From contig NC_135497.1 in NCBI RefSeq assembly GCF_052857255.1, forward strand, positions 343,830,183-343,894,182: a stretch of DNA of 64,000 bases, in the 5' to 3' direction. Position numbers and translations under genes: made by a program. The notes under the pieces are model-generated. The model was not told the DNA's origin. It ran no database searches and was given only the letters and a program-made list of their open reading frames with translations. The DNA is from Amblyomma americanum. Its lineage: Eukaryota > Arthropoda > Arachnida > Ixodida > Ixodidae. Shown in pieces: positions 1 to 11,260 of this stretch (positions are counted from its first letter, which is position 1; every line of letters begins with the position of its first letter).

Positions 1-489
1 TAACGCGCCTTGGATGTGTGCTGCGTTGTTCGCCGCTAACGGCGTGATTCCTGCGTCCCTGCAATGCCCCACTGCTCCCAAACGAGACGAGTGGGAGGCG
101 CTGCCGTTGCGCGCTATATGTTGGGGGAGTGCCGTACATTGTGAGGAGGAGGAGGAATGGTTTTAGTGGGCGCCGCCTGATAGCGCAACGTGCGCGCCAA
201 GGGAAGATTAAAAGTAGCAAAAACGTAGTTTTCTGCACGCTTAACAGGCACTTCTGCAATTCCATGCGCATAATCATAATATGCACCACAGTACATGTCC
301 CTAAAACACCCTTCTAAGACACCACCGTATACGTTAGACACGCGTTTGTTCATTCCAAACGACCGAGATGGCCTGCCAAATTCGATTCCCCAACTAGACC
401 AATTTCTTTCCCTGTTCTGTTTATTAATCCTTCAGTGATTTTTTGCTCATTGCCAACGACCACACTGGCTTTTCTGCGACACGGGGCCC

Positions 490-507
490 TTAACGCTCTC
501 GCGTTAA
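490..507. repeat. Short perfect palindrome, tail mark of a dispersed repeat
   Basis: TTAACGC and GCGTTAA flank a 4 bp loop (TCTC). It follows 'ttctgcgacacggggccc', wording I associate with the end of a common tick dispersed repeat. The same palindrome is kept in the right copy near 57134-57151. Confidence 0.45.
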
Positions 508-1166
508 AAATTGACATTTGCTGGCTAAAAAGCCCCTACCAACGTGAACTTGGAAATGAAGGATGATAAACCAAAGTAGAGGCAAGAAAACTCGAACCGA
601 AGGAACTTACAAATTTCAAATAAAGCATTTTCCTTCTCATTCTTCAAACTGCCAACACGTGAAATCTGAAATCCGATTTTAGTCACAGTTTCTCATTAAT
701 GAAAGTATCATAAATAAAAAATTCTTTTTGTGTCTGCAAAGTCTTCATTCCAGGTTAGTTGCAGAGCAAAAGTGCGAAATACACTACGCTCAAATGAAGC
801 TTAACAAAAGGACTCGGAACATTTGGGGTCACTTGTCGGACTGAAAGGAATACAAAACAGAACGTTGAGTGCCTTTTTGATGATTTTGAATTGGCTTTAA
901 GCCGAACAAAGATTTGCTGGTCATGGCACCGTTTCTATTAATTTTGTGAAATATTCTGAGAGGACCAGTTATATAGAAAAGGGGCACACTGTAGCGCATG
1001 CGCTGTTTGTCTCATGTATTTTAGCGGATTAACAGCCGTATGCCTCGCACTAGTGCGACACCGGAGCACAAAGCTCCACTGTGGAATCGCAACATCGAGC
1101 AGGCTGCAAGGAGTTGTCTATAGCGTTTCCTCAAGGAATTTCTCAGTCTGAAAAATCAAAGTCGTT

Positions 1167-1463
1167 ATGAAGAGCAGTGTAGAGGTGCGGGTAAAATTCC
1201 ACTTACACAGGTCGGCAGGGAAAATAAGGCGAGAACCCCGTCCGAGGATGACCCTGCTGCGTTCTACCAGTCTAGGTTCTGCCAGGTCTAGGAAAAGTGC
1301 CTCTGATGTGGCGGTGATGGTGGCGCTTGCGATCACAGCTGCTGGGCGTGTTTTCCATAGAATGACAAGGGCGCAGGTGGACACAGGAGGACCGATAGAG
1401 AGACGTCTCGCTTCATGTAAGCCGCTGAATCGAGTGGAGGCCGTTGGCGGCAGTAAACACTAA
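1167..1463 (+). CDS. 98-codon open frame, unrecognised, doubtful gene
   Basis: ATG-started frame that is also open, at the same length, in the right copy (57811-58107). The product is basic (many Arg/Lys) with a short Ala/Val-rich stretch in the middle. I recognise no domain. Replacement changes between copies are common (for example Phe-His to Leu-Asn, Arg to Leu), which does not point to selection on the protein. The minus strand is also open over much of the stretch. It may be chance in a fairly GC-rich piece of repeat. Confidence 0.12.
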   Translation: MKSSVEVRVKFHLHRSAGKIRREPRPRMTLLRSTSLGSARSRKSASDVAVMVALAITAAGRVFHRMTRAQVDTGGPIERRLASCKPLNRVEAVGGSKH

Positions 1464-1889
1464 GGCGTTTACCTCTACTGCATCACCTGCAATGAAAGAA
1501 CACGCTCAGGAACAAGTTCGACACAGCAAGCACAGAGTCCAAAGGCGGAAGATTACTTTCACAGCAAAAAAGAAAATGAAACATGAAGACCCTATGTTCT
1601 ACTTTTTGGATAAGCTGATCAAAAATGAAGGCGTTTCGGAGGAAGAATAAATGACTGTGTGTTGTCGCTCACAAGATGCCTATAAAATTCCTGACCCGGA
1701 GGCGAAGAGAGCTCTGTGAAAAACGAGATGATAGCGTTCCTGAAACCCTCACACTCATCATATTCATCAGCACCTGAGTAAGCCTTCCATTCTGTGGTGA
1801 TTATATTTTTCTGACTTTAGCTGCAGTAGACACCCATGCATAAGATCGCGACTATACCTATCTCGGCTATCTTCAACGTCTCCTGGTTT

Positions 1890-2420
1890 TTCTCTCCAGC
1901 AAAGCGGCTTGAGACAAGCTACCCAAGCACGCAGACAATCCGTCTGTACCTGTTACAAATGCGATCCCCGCCTACAACAAACTCTTCGCTGGAGCCTCAC
2001 TCTCCGACACCCATCCCCTCGCGTGGCGCAAAGAAATCAAAACAGCGTGGTACGGTGCTCACCGAGGATTCACTTGTGTGTGTACGGAAAAATATTGCGT
2101 CCGCCTTCTAGGCGAGACCAATGGCCTGTGCAGTGATTGGGGGTGTGGAAACTGTAGAACACTTGCTGACCTTCTCTCCATCCCTCTTTAGTGCCTCTAG
2201 TGAACGCGTTAACCACTGCCTATGCTGGCTTTTGGTCGGTCTCTGTTCTGCAACTGCGGAGTGGCCACTTTTCCCGAAAAGCTTTCGCACACCTCCCGCC
2301 ATTCACTTCAAGCTCAAGTGCAGTTCATAAATAGAGTGAATACAGCTGCCCGCTCCTGGCCTCTTCACTCGCCCTTCTGAGAACTGCTGCCACAACAAGC
2401 ATAATTAGAGAAATGCAACA
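1890..2420 (+). pseudogene. C-terminal remnant of a non-LTR retrotransposon ORF2
   Basis: Broken frames encode a Cys-rich tail: after 'GETNGLCSD' comes a stretch reading 'ETVEHLLTF', which resembles the 'ETxEHLLxxCP' zinc-knuckle-like end found after the reverse transcriptase or RNase H of R1/I-type LINEs. It is split by frameshifts near 2140. Other copies occur at 58555-59065 (recent duplicate), about 19010-19420 (old copy) and 52500-52960 on the minus strand (old copy). No reverse transcriptase or endonuclease lies next to it, so it is a 3' fragment. The clade is not certain. Confidence 0.55.
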
Positions 2421-2810
2421 CAGCTCGCCATTCTTGGTTTGCCGCATTTCGCACAGCTCTTCTCGGTTGCAGCTAGTTCCGCTGCTACGTGTTCTTCCTC
2501 TCTTTTTTATCCACGAATCTTCTTCCCTCTTCAAATTGCGGCCATCTTGCCCGTGCTTCCCTCATATTCTAACAGCCGCAAATCCGCTCAATATTTGACA
2601 GGTTCCTGGGAAAATTTCTTTCATCAGTGCAGTTCAGTGCAGGGGCAAAGGTCATCATTGGGAGTGGTAGTGAAACGTGGCGAAATTATTCTGTTGATAA
2701 ATTCGCTCATCATAAATCAGCATACCTCGAGGGTATGATGATTTATTCTTTGTCTTAATTCTAAGCATCCGTTTAAAAGTTCTCGCTTTTCCGGACGTTG
2801 TTCTCTGGAG

Positions 2811-3400
2811 TGTTGAAATTTATCGTCGCTCGAATGTGCTGCCGGTGCAAAAATACTTGTAACACAATTCTTCGTGCAAGCGCCACGATGAAGAAGAGGC
2901 AGAATACCATAGAGAATCGCTCCTGTGTTAGCGTTCTGCCTTCCTCTTAGAACGACTGATGATTTGAACGTCTGCACTTTGGGGAAGATTACTTATTTTG
3001 CGATAAGCTGCTGTGAACTCTTCGTCTGACTGGGCTGTTACGAGCGTCCCGAATGTCTTTTCAGTCGCTCCTTTAGCTGCTATGCCGAAGCGCGTGACTC
3101 CAATGCATTGCCGAGCTAGGCCTGGGCTTCAGCCGCGGGAAGAAAGGCAAGAGCGCAGCCCCTGCGATGCCACGTCGGCAGTCGCTGGCCAGACTGCGCG
3201 GCAAGAGCCTCTACGTCTTCTTCTGAATCTGGGAAAGCAAACCATCGCAAGCCTGCTCCGAGCCAACAAAGCTGCATGCACCAGGGAGCGTCCAGCCTCG
3301 CATCAGCCGTCTGCCCAGCCACCACCATGGAGCATTGACATCGAAGACTACTCTGGTGAGTTTTCAGAATAGACAACAGCATCGAGAAATCACGATATTT
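2811..3400 (-). repeat. Non-coding dispersed repeat joined to a SINE
   Basis: The reverse complement matches 51235-51775 with moderate divergence, including the blocks around 'gcgattctct..gtattctgcctc' and 'tggctgggcagacggctga'. In both places the repeat sits beside a SINE in the same relative arrangement, so the unit was copied as a block. Frames across it do not look like real proteins. Confidence 0.6.
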
Positions 3401-3409
3401 AAGCTGACG

Positions 3410-3640
3410 GTTTGGCTCAGTGATTTTATTATTATTATGCAGATATTTAGGTCTTCGGATCAACTCTGGCAGCGATGACCGCGTTTCGATGGGAGAAAAA
3501 GATGAAAATATTCTTGAGTTGTGCGATGTCAGCGCATATTAACAAACCCAATATTGAGGAAATTAATCCCGAACTTTCTGGAGGGCCATCCATAATAACC
3601 TCATATGTGTCGTTTCCGGATATTCAACGCGACGATTTAC
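3410..3640 (+). repeat. Degenerate tRNA-derived SINE
   Basis: An A-box-like TGGCTCAGTGA is seen at 3413-3423, a decayed B-box-like 'cttcggatcaact' near 3453-3465, then the tail wording of the tick SINE seen in better shape at 18046-18288 ('tgtgcgatgtcagcgcat', then 'ggagggccatcc', then 'tcaacgcga'). The right-hand copy is at 60170-60400. It is old and not expected to be active. Confidence 0.6.
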
Positions 3641-4280
3641 AATTTACTTCACAGCAGAGAATGGTGTTGATAGTATAAAATTTATTCTGTCGAGAGTTAC
3701 AAGACTAATGTTCCCAACAATACGTTGTTGTCCGCTGCACGTTGCCAGTCCATGCTTCTCAATAATCACGATGTCAACTGCAGACGGCTTAATCTCGCGA
3801 ACCAATATCCCCAGTGAATAAGGGTAGCGGGCGCAGATACCCCAGTGCTCTAGGCAATAAGCTCTAGGTTCCAGCTTGGAATATTTTGTCCAACGATCAC
3901 GAACCGGCCCAGCTTGTGTGCTGGGATTTCAGCATCGAATTGTGTACCTTTACAGGGTGCAATGACACTATTCCTCTTCTTTCTGTGTTAGACGGGTCAC
4001 GAGGATCTGTAAGGACCCAGGAGCGCGCCATCTTGTTGCTTCTGTTATAAAATACTGCATTAAGAGAATATGTCGTACTTTTATAAATGTATCTACCTCT
4101 GCTCTCAGCCTTAAAATATATATCGGGCGATCGCATTATTGCAAGAATTTCACTTTCCATCAAGATGTACAAAATACCTACGTGAGTGCTTGCTTAATCG
4201 TGACGAGGTATTGGCGAAATTGCAGACCATCGCTTCTACTTTGTGGCTTAGAGATTCGCATGAGTAAGATTATTAGCTTC
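3641..4280. other. No gene recognised
   Basis: AT-rich duplicated DNA with short open frames on both strands that resemble nothing known to me. Nothing functional is visible. Confidence 0.4.
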
Positions 4281-4426
4281 AAGGTCACGTGTATTTTTGG
4301 CTGCAAGGTCTGATAGTCACGAAATAAATACTGCCATGTTCTGCTCTATCTCAAGGTCATGTGTTATAATTGGCTTCAAGGTCTGCTAGCCACGAAATAA
4401 ATACTGCCATGTTCTGCTCTATCACT
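4281..4426 (+). repeat. 73 bp tandem repeat, two units
   Basis: Two adjoining ~73 bp units, starting near 4281 and 4353, each containing 'ggcttcaaggtctg' or a close variant and 'cacgaaataaatactgccatg'. The duplicate at 61041-61478 has six units of the same repeat, so copy number has changed since the duplication. Confidence 0.9.
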
Positions 4427-6234
4427 TTGCGCAGCATCCCTCATAAACCGTGTGCAGTGAAAACTGTCGAGTGTGTGCTGCACCTGCCGCCACCACTGCA
4501 ACCGGAGCTTTCCTGACGCGAACAAGGCCTTACTTTACCATTGCCGGCATCAGTTACATTACTGAAGGGCTGGTTGGGTATGCACGGCGACCCATGGCAC
4601 AGCCCTTCTACTATGGTGATGGTCAGCTGCTGGCAACTGTGTAATCATGAGGTACGCACCTTGCAAGGCGTCGCTTAAGGGCTCCCCTCTACAAAGCACA
4701 GCCCAATGCCGCTTAGGGGGCAATTGGCAATCAGCACACATTTGGTATAGTCTTGACTATACCGCTGAACTCCCTCTTTAGACATGCCCTTTGTCTGGCA
4801 TGCAGCACTTATTAATGCGAAGGCATCACACCCCTATGTTGACGCCGGAAGTGTCTGAAAAATGGAAGTGTGTCCCCTGTGACGCCAATGTATGTGACTT
4901 CTCTCGTCATAGGGCGTGATGAGTCGTGTGACGAATAAAAATAACAAAGGAATGTTAGGGTCTAGATGAGAATCGAATCGAGGCCGCCCGCGTGCGAGAT
5001 GACGTGACAGGATGACGACAAATTTTTAGTGACGACGTCACACCCGAGATCTGTCACAAGCGCTGCCACGCGCTGACAGGAGAGAAGAGGAATGGTAGAT
5101 TGAGGCACGCTACGCAAAACCGTGTCAGGCAAAGTGACGACGCTGCTTCGATCAACAGATATCGCTGTTGCAGACGAAATCCGAGCGATGTCATTACTGG
5201 ATGACCTGACTTTGGTGGCAGTATTCACGAATACATTCACCACAATTTTCAGCAACCATTCCTCTATCATTCTTGGTGGTGTCATAGCATTTCTCTATAT
5301 GATCAGCATACACATTTTTGCTCAATTCTGAGGCTAGGTTGCGATAGGGGTTCGGACCAATCACATATGCACCTTCAATTGCATGCTTATTGAGACTACA
5401 TTTTCCCTTAAGGAGCGGTTGAGGTCTCCACCGAGAAGTCGAGATATCAAGTTGGAGGCTAGCCTGCGACAGTGGATCGTACCGACGGCATATGCAACAT
5501 CACTTGCAGGATTTAGGGCGTGGTTGAGGATTCCTCAGAGATATCGTGATTTGAGAGCTACTGCGCACTTCACTTTCCTCAAAAACCTTTTCAATCCTAA
5601 GAGAGCGCATGCGTTCGCTTTCCTCCACATAAGCAGACATACGTGCCCTCAGAATTTTGCACGATAAACCAGCATGAAGAACGAAGCAAAGCGTAACAAC
5701 AAAGATTTTTCGTTAGATGTTTTGCTTCTCCTCGCTCAACTCTCCCAACGACATTGCTCCCGCATCCCGCGATTGCCGAAAAGCCACAGAGATCGTAACA
5801 TGCGTTTAGACTGGTCACAGTTTTGAGAGTAACTACTTCGGTTTCTTACGATCTGCTTCAATCGGAGGGTGATGAAATCGCAGATTATGTTGAGTTGTGG
5901 TCTTTTCCTCTGTGCTGTTGCAGAAGAAGCAGGATTTGGAAATCAGTGTGACCCAGGTGAAAGTGGAATGATGGCATATGCTTGAAAATGGCTGCTGTGT
6001 TTTCAGTGAAGAGGTAGGGCAACCGCTGTCACTTTTGGGCATAGATCAGGACGAGAAATATGGTTGGTTTTGTTGCCCTTTCAGTTTATTCGAATCAAGA
6101 ACTGAGGACATACTCAAAGTATCTCTCCAGTTGTGACAATATTATCCATCAATGAAAACTCCCACGCGTAGACACAGGTGTGCAAGAAATCAGTGGCTCA
6201 AGTGTCGATTAGCTTCACCGAGTGCTCTTTTTTC
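4427..6234. other. Duplicated DNA without a recognised gene
   Basis: Several 60-100 codon frames are open in both copies. One runs from 5104 on the plus strand to the stop at 5331 and ends in a hydrophobic stretch (about ILGGVIAFLYMISIHIFA). Others are on the minus strand at 5597-5818 and 5833-6042, partners of 62651-62872 and 62887-63096. Between copies of the 5597-5818 frame about eleven base changes give about seven residue changes, a neutral pattern. Most of these frames lack an ATG. I do not call them genes. Confidence 0.4.
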
Positions 6235-6466
6235 GCATTGTGGCGTTCGCTTGTCGACGGTTCTTTTGAAGAGACCTTTGGTAAATATATTTCAGGAAAG
6301 TTGGTTTTACTTGAATAATGTTTGTCTTGACAATTCTTAACTTCGTCTACGCATTGTGGCGTTCGCATGTCAACGGTTCCTTTGAAGAGACCTTTGGTAA
6401 TTATATTTCAGGAAAGTTGTTTTTAATTTATTAATGTATGTTTTGACAATTCTTAATTTCGTCAAC
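6235..6466 (+). repeat. 116 bp tandem pair
   Basis: Two adjoining units (6235-6350 and 6351-6466) share 'cattgtggcgttcgc', 'gagacctttggtaa' and 'acaattcttaa'. The same pair is present in the right copy at 63291-63406 and 63407-63522, so this tandem event is older than the large duplication. Confidence 0.88.
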
Positions 6467-6943
6467 GTGGTTTTTTTTCGGAGAAGATATGCGGCTCAGT
6501 AGGTGTTGGAAGACGATGTGGAAGATTGGCAAAAGCAACTTTAAGCAACCTATCTGATATACCTGGTGTATCGAGGCACGCCGCACTCAATCTCGCGAAC
6601 TATTGCGCGATGTTTCGAAACAATTGGGGAGTGTGCTAGTGAAGAGTGCAAGTCTACCGAACAGTAGACGTATGGGAACAAGGGTGTTACTATATTTACC
6701 CTGCACTGAAATTATTCTTCCTTGAACGGAAAACAAGGCCCGTGGACCGACCCCTGGCCCAGAAGCAAAAATTACCTACAGCTATACGCCGTCGACGCAG
6801 CCACTTCCGCAATTTGAAATATGTAAGATATTTAAAGCAATATTTACTTAAGCATCACAGTAAAAGGTAGAAATACCAATAAACCGTAGGACTGGATCAG
6901 GAAAGTAATCGGCTTCTTCGTTTAATATAGCGATTTCTGAAGC

Positions 6944-7534
6944 AGTGCAATGCCAACAACGTGCCTTCGTTCTTCATCATTAGCCTTTCCTGTCTCTTCT
7001 ATGCAGGACGTACGAGGTGCAGCCGGTGGGTTGCCTTCGTCCACAAGAGCCTGGATTTGACAGGCAGCGGGATAGCCGGTTCTTATATTTTATTGTTTCC
7101 TTTGAAAAGCTACCAGTAAAAGCGTTTTGGATGCATGCGTCAATTGGTACACGATCTCTTGAAAACTGAATGGGTCACATTAGAGATCTTTTATGACACT
7201 GTAATAGTCGACCATCGAGATTTTGTTAACAGGTTAGCATGGTTATATAAAAAACGTACATGGCCTTCAGTTATCATTGACGTACATGTATTGAAATTAA
7301 CAGAGCATAAATACAATTTTTTACCAATGACCTGATAAAGTGTAAAATAGTCCTTATTAAGTGCCTTGTGCTACCAAGAACACATTGGCTTAGTCAAACG
7401 GAATTGTTCTCTCTAAATACGTGAAGGAAGTGTTATACAGTTTGAAAAGGTGAAACATTACATTTTAATCAATACAGATATTAGGTTTTAGGAGGGTCTA
7501 AGTGCACGTCCGACTGCAGCGACAATAATAAAAA
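6944..7534. other. No gene recognised
   Basis: AT-rich, no repeat match elsewhere in the window that I could see. A 66-codon frame at 7135-7335 resembles nothing known to me. Confidence 0.35.
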
Positions 7535-8000
7535 TTGGAAGGGTCACTTAAGATCCTTCTGAAGGGAATGACGTGATAACTTATTGGGTTAATGCGCAAA
7601 TATGCAGAAGTGGTCATTCTATATTTATTACACAAATCCGTGGGAGTTCCCATACACCTCCGTGTGCGGTGGCTACTGCGGTTAAGCGATGCGCTGTTGC
7701 CCTGATACGGCAGGCGCTGCCAAAGCCGAGGATCGTGGGACGGGCATTGCTCTTGTCGAGCAGCCTCTCATGACCAGTAATTAATTTAACTCCTACCTGC
7801 CACGCTGCGCAGTTTGCTCACAATCCAGTGGGAGGTTGCGATGACGCCACAAGGTCACGTGATCCAGTTGGCCCACCTGCCTTCTAGGTTGCTTCTCTGG
7901 AGATTTTTCGTAGCTTTTAGCTACGGTCAATGCTGACGGCGCTGACGACGATCGAATTGACGCCCATGGCTACAGGTTTCGTCGTCTTTTGTCACGTGAC
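7535..8000 (+). repeat. Copy of a dispersed tick-type repeat
   Basis: Starts with 'ggaagggtcacttaag..ccttctgaagggaatgac' and continues through 'ggttaagcgatg' to 'ggttgcgatgacgccacaaggtcacgtgatccagttggcccacct'. The same ordered blocks occur at 39155-39354 and 40326-40580, where the copy is split by a LINE. It encodes no protein I recognise. The class of element is unknown to me. Confidence 0.6.
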
Positions 8001-9032
8001 CTCCGAGCACTACAGCGCAGGCCAACGTTACTTGGGGCAGGCTAGATGGTAAATGCTGTCTGGCATGCTTGCAGCTTTAGTGACGAGCTCTGTGGGCTTT
8101 TAATCGCATCCACATAAAAGCCGCCCCACACAAGGACGCTTCCTGACAGCGGTAGAGCAAGCGATGTAAGAAAAATTGCTATGATATCTTAAAGAGCAGG
8201 AAAGATTGACTATGGTAACCAGCTAGGAATATTTTTGGAAGCTATAAAATTTAGTCACTTTTTGAAGACTGTTTTAAGTATGATCGGTAATAAAACATTG
8301 CGTCGCCGAGATTACACAATTATTATACCAACGTTACTCGCGTACGATGCGGTCGTACAGCCGTCGCACGATATTGCAAGGCCCGCTGCGTACTCTGCCA
8401 GTTTATTGCCCAGATAGCTATACCAATGGGTATGCTTCATGATTGGCGACGAGGAAATGTGAAGATGGGAAGTTTCGCCATAGCGATTTCTATATACATT
8501 GAATATCTCGCGGCCACGAAAAAAATTTATAGCAGAATAACAGAAATCTAGGTCAAGTCAACGAGAAGGGATACAACAGTGCTTTTTCAAAGGACCAGCG
8601 ACAGACAACTTGGGGTAGTGAGCTCTTCTAGCCCATTTCGTTGTGATCAGCATACTGCGGCATAATTTTGAAGCGAGGAAAAAGCCAACCGATTTTTTTC
8701 ATTCAAAACTTTATTAACAATGCGATGCTTTCGCATGCGAAAAAACGAAACGAGGTCGGCGCACCGGAGCTTAAAGCTACACTGCCCTTCCTTTTTGTTT
8801 TGTTGGCACGTAGTCTGTTCACACGCCCTGCATCCTGTAAATTTTCACCTGTCTGAAAGCTGCCTTCATGCACGGCTAGTTTCTAGCGTAGTCGTTGTGA
8901 ATAAATAATTTTTAGCGTAGGCATGACTATCTTTACATAGCCGAATGCACACATACTATGGGTATCAAATATGATCGGGGTGGATGCTATCGGAAAGAAA
9001 ATATTGGCGTCGCGTTCCCTCGCGATCAAGTC
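8001..9032. other. No gene recognised
   Basis: Unassigned DNA. Short open frames only, none with recognisable motifs. Confidence 0.35.
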
Positions 9033-10374
9033 GCCTCGTATTATTAACAGCGGTGGTACATGCATATCCTCTTATACTTGAGTAAATTACGGGCTATCGG
9101 CATATGAATCTGCGCCGAAGTGATTTTTTCCGGCGCACCTATATCCCGTACTTTTTTTCAGTCCATAGTACTATCTTGACAGTTTTTGATCATCCGTTCC
9201 TCACCAACAAAGTGCTCTGAGCCCGCATGATACTATTTTGGCGTATTGCTATTTTATACAAAGATCATGACGAGGGCAAAGTCACAGTCTGTTGGCAGAA
9301 GGTATGTAATAAATAAGATGCCTCTTTTGGTTGAGTGGGAATAAAAAGTAATATTCGTCACCCCTATTATTGTTTTGTAAGCAACTTTTTCGTATATTAG
9401 AGCCTGAATAATTGCCTGTTTTGCTCCTCTTTAAAGCCTAGATTTCAGGGTCGTAGCAAATTATTGAAGTGACCCGCAAGAAATTCAAACTTGGGATGAA
9501 GCACGAAATCATTAGCAGTTATAAAATTGACCGTTTTTTCGAGTGTTTTGAATTTCACGCAGTGCATTTTTCCAGCGGCATAATTGTGCTGGACCTTTCA
9601 GTACGCCTATTTCCCCACTCTTTATGTTTCTGACCTCCCGCGACGGCGCAGTGGCTTTGGCCTTCAGCTCTGCATCCCAACCCAAGGTCACGGGCTCGAT
9701 CCACGCTGCAGTTGTTGTATTTCGATTGAGGCGGAATACTAAAACACCCGCGGGCTGTGCTAGGTAAGCGCACTCTTAAGAACCGCAAGCGGCTTAAATT
9801 ATTCCGAAACCCTCCACTGCGGCGTCCTCTAGAGATCGTGTGCCATTTCGGGACGTCAAACCGCCAAATTTAAAATTTACTTTTCCTTTCCTGTGGTCTG
9901 AGGTAGCTGCAGAATTGGACCAACTGCACCCAGCAACATTTCGGCAGAGGTGGTTAGTCTCATTGATTATTTTCCTGTGTATTTTAGTGCAAATACCTTG
10001 AATTTAGTGGGTGCGCAGACCGAAGTTGCTGCACGCATCGGAAGATTTTCAATTCACCCGGAGTAAAGCATCTTATTTAATGCATACCTTCTGCCAACAG
10101 ACTGTCACTTTTCTCTCGTCATGACCATAGTATAAAATAACAGTACGCCAAAATAGTATCATATGGGCCCCGTCTCATGCGGGCTCTGAGCACTTTGTTG
10201 GTCAGGAACGGATGATCAAAAACTGTCAAGACGGTATTATGGACTGCAAAAAAATTTACGGGTAATGGGTGCGCGGAAAAAAATCACTTCGGCGCAGCTT
10301 CAAATGCCGATAGCCGGCAATTTACTTAAGTATAAGCTGACATGCATGCACCACCGCTGTTAATAATACGAGGC
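9033..10374. mobile_element. Non-autonomous element with ~300 bp terminal inverted repeats
   Basis: The left arm (about 9033-9323) is the inverse of the right arm (about 10068-10374). Both outer ends read 'gcctcgtattattaacagcggtgg' on the inward strand and both inner ends read 'gttggcagaaggtatg..aataagatg'. The arms differ by scattered substitutions, and the right arm carries about 12 extra bases near 10168. The ~745 bp between the arms encodes no transposase; it holds a SINE. This fits a foldback or MITE-like DNA transposon derivative. I could not identify a target-site duplication, so the true ends may differ slightly. Confidence 0.75.
9638..9885 (+). repeat. tRNA-derived SINE inside the inverted-repeat element
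   Basis: A-box-like GGCGCAGTGG at 9645-9654 and B-box-like GGGCTCGATCC at 9692-9702, followed by the SINE tail wording 'gggacgtcaaaccgcc' near 9850. It lies between the two arms of the inverted-repeat element, so it was inserted into or captured by that element. Confidence 0.65.
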
Positions 10375-10969
10375 TCATCTGTGCATGAGCGGTGGGTGCA
10401 ACAAGGGTAAGATGAAATCATTCCTCGGAGGTGTATGCTGCTTGGTCTCTTGATACCAGAGGAGGACACTTAGAGCTCACACGGAATTGGCTGTTTCAAA
10501 TTTTAGCCGGGTGCCTTTATGGAGACCCGAACAGGAAAATTGTTTTCATACTGACAAGAAGCATAGACGCTGAGCTTTACGCTTGATATATGACGTATAA
10601 TTGGGCTGGTTACGCTAAACCAAGAAGTGTAAGACGGATTTTCATGGCCAGAAGCTTGTATCAGGTTCTTAATATGTACTCAACTTTGTTTAGAGCCCAC
10701 ACTCCGCCACATTTACCTCATGAGAACGAGACCCTCTCAATCTGCGGATACAATATAGCTTCTCCTGGAATGCGTTCCATTTGTCGTCTGGAAAATAATT
10801 CAAGAATAGCTCGTACAGCGCGGAACATGCCTGATTGTTATGAAGGAATTGAACTCATCTCTCAAACTAAATGGCAAAATACAAGGGCTAAAACACAATA
10901 TTGAAAAAGTCGATTGTCACAAGGAAAAGTGCTGATCAGGCGCACAGCGCCTTTCAGTATAAAAACTTC
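10375..10969. other. No gene recognised
   Basis: A 104-codon frame at 10590-10904 is open but resembles nothing known to me and ends in a stretch beside a dispersed repeat. Nothing functional is visible. Confidence 0.35.
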
Positions 10970-11260
10970 AAAACACTGTAGTGCAATCAAAGACGAGGAC
11001 AAAAATGAACAGAAGGAGCAGCCCAAGTGCGAACTTTCAACAAACTTTATTTTTCTCAAACAGCGCATATGTACATGTAGCAACGTCATGTGTGGTTTCG
11101 AAGTGCGCGTGCGAGCACCTTTTATGGCCTTATCTGGCGATCCTTAAGAGCTTCGGATTATAACGACTAACACTTGCTCCTTCCTATCTTCCTGCCACTA
11201 TGCTACTTATCAATACGCCCTACACCTAAGAATAAAGGAACATTTTTGCTTCTACTGAGT
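10970..11260 (+). repeat. Dispersed tick-type repeat fragment
   Basis: Begins 'tgtagtgcaatcaaagacgaggacaaaaatgaac' and runs through 'gcgaactttcaacaaactttattttt' and 'ccttatctggcgatcc'. I know closely similar wording as a frequent tick repeat. The 111 bp insertion in the right copy (59661-59762, minus strand) shares the opening motif, so they are probably related. Confidence 0.5.

Larger units (their letters stand above)
1..6943 (+). repeat. Left copy of a ~7 kb segmental direct duplication
   Basis: The whole stretch re-appears in the same orientation at 56645-63999. Base 1 aligns with 56645 and base 6943 with 63999; the offset grows from 56644 to 57056 because the right copy carries extra tandem units and one ~111 bp insertion. 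Three stretches counted by eye gave about 5-8% mismatches. The left end lies outside the window and the right end cannot be fixed because the partner is cut at 64000. Contents in order: a stretch with a palindrome at 490-507, a 98-codon open frame at 1167, a LINE C-terminal remnant, a non-coding repeat joined to a SINE, unassigned DNA, a 73 bp tandem repeat, more unassigned DNA and a 116 bp tandem pair. No host gene was recognised. Confidence 0.93.

Noticed and set aside
3013..3463. Overlapping frames of 119 and 115 codons as genes
   Set aside because: The right-hand copy is broken in both frames, and the DNA is the repeat shared with 51.2-51.8 kb.
5597..6042. Two adjacent minus-strand small genes kept in both duplicates
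   Set aside because: Substitutions between copies are mostly replacements, one of the frames lacks an ATG, and no domain is seen.
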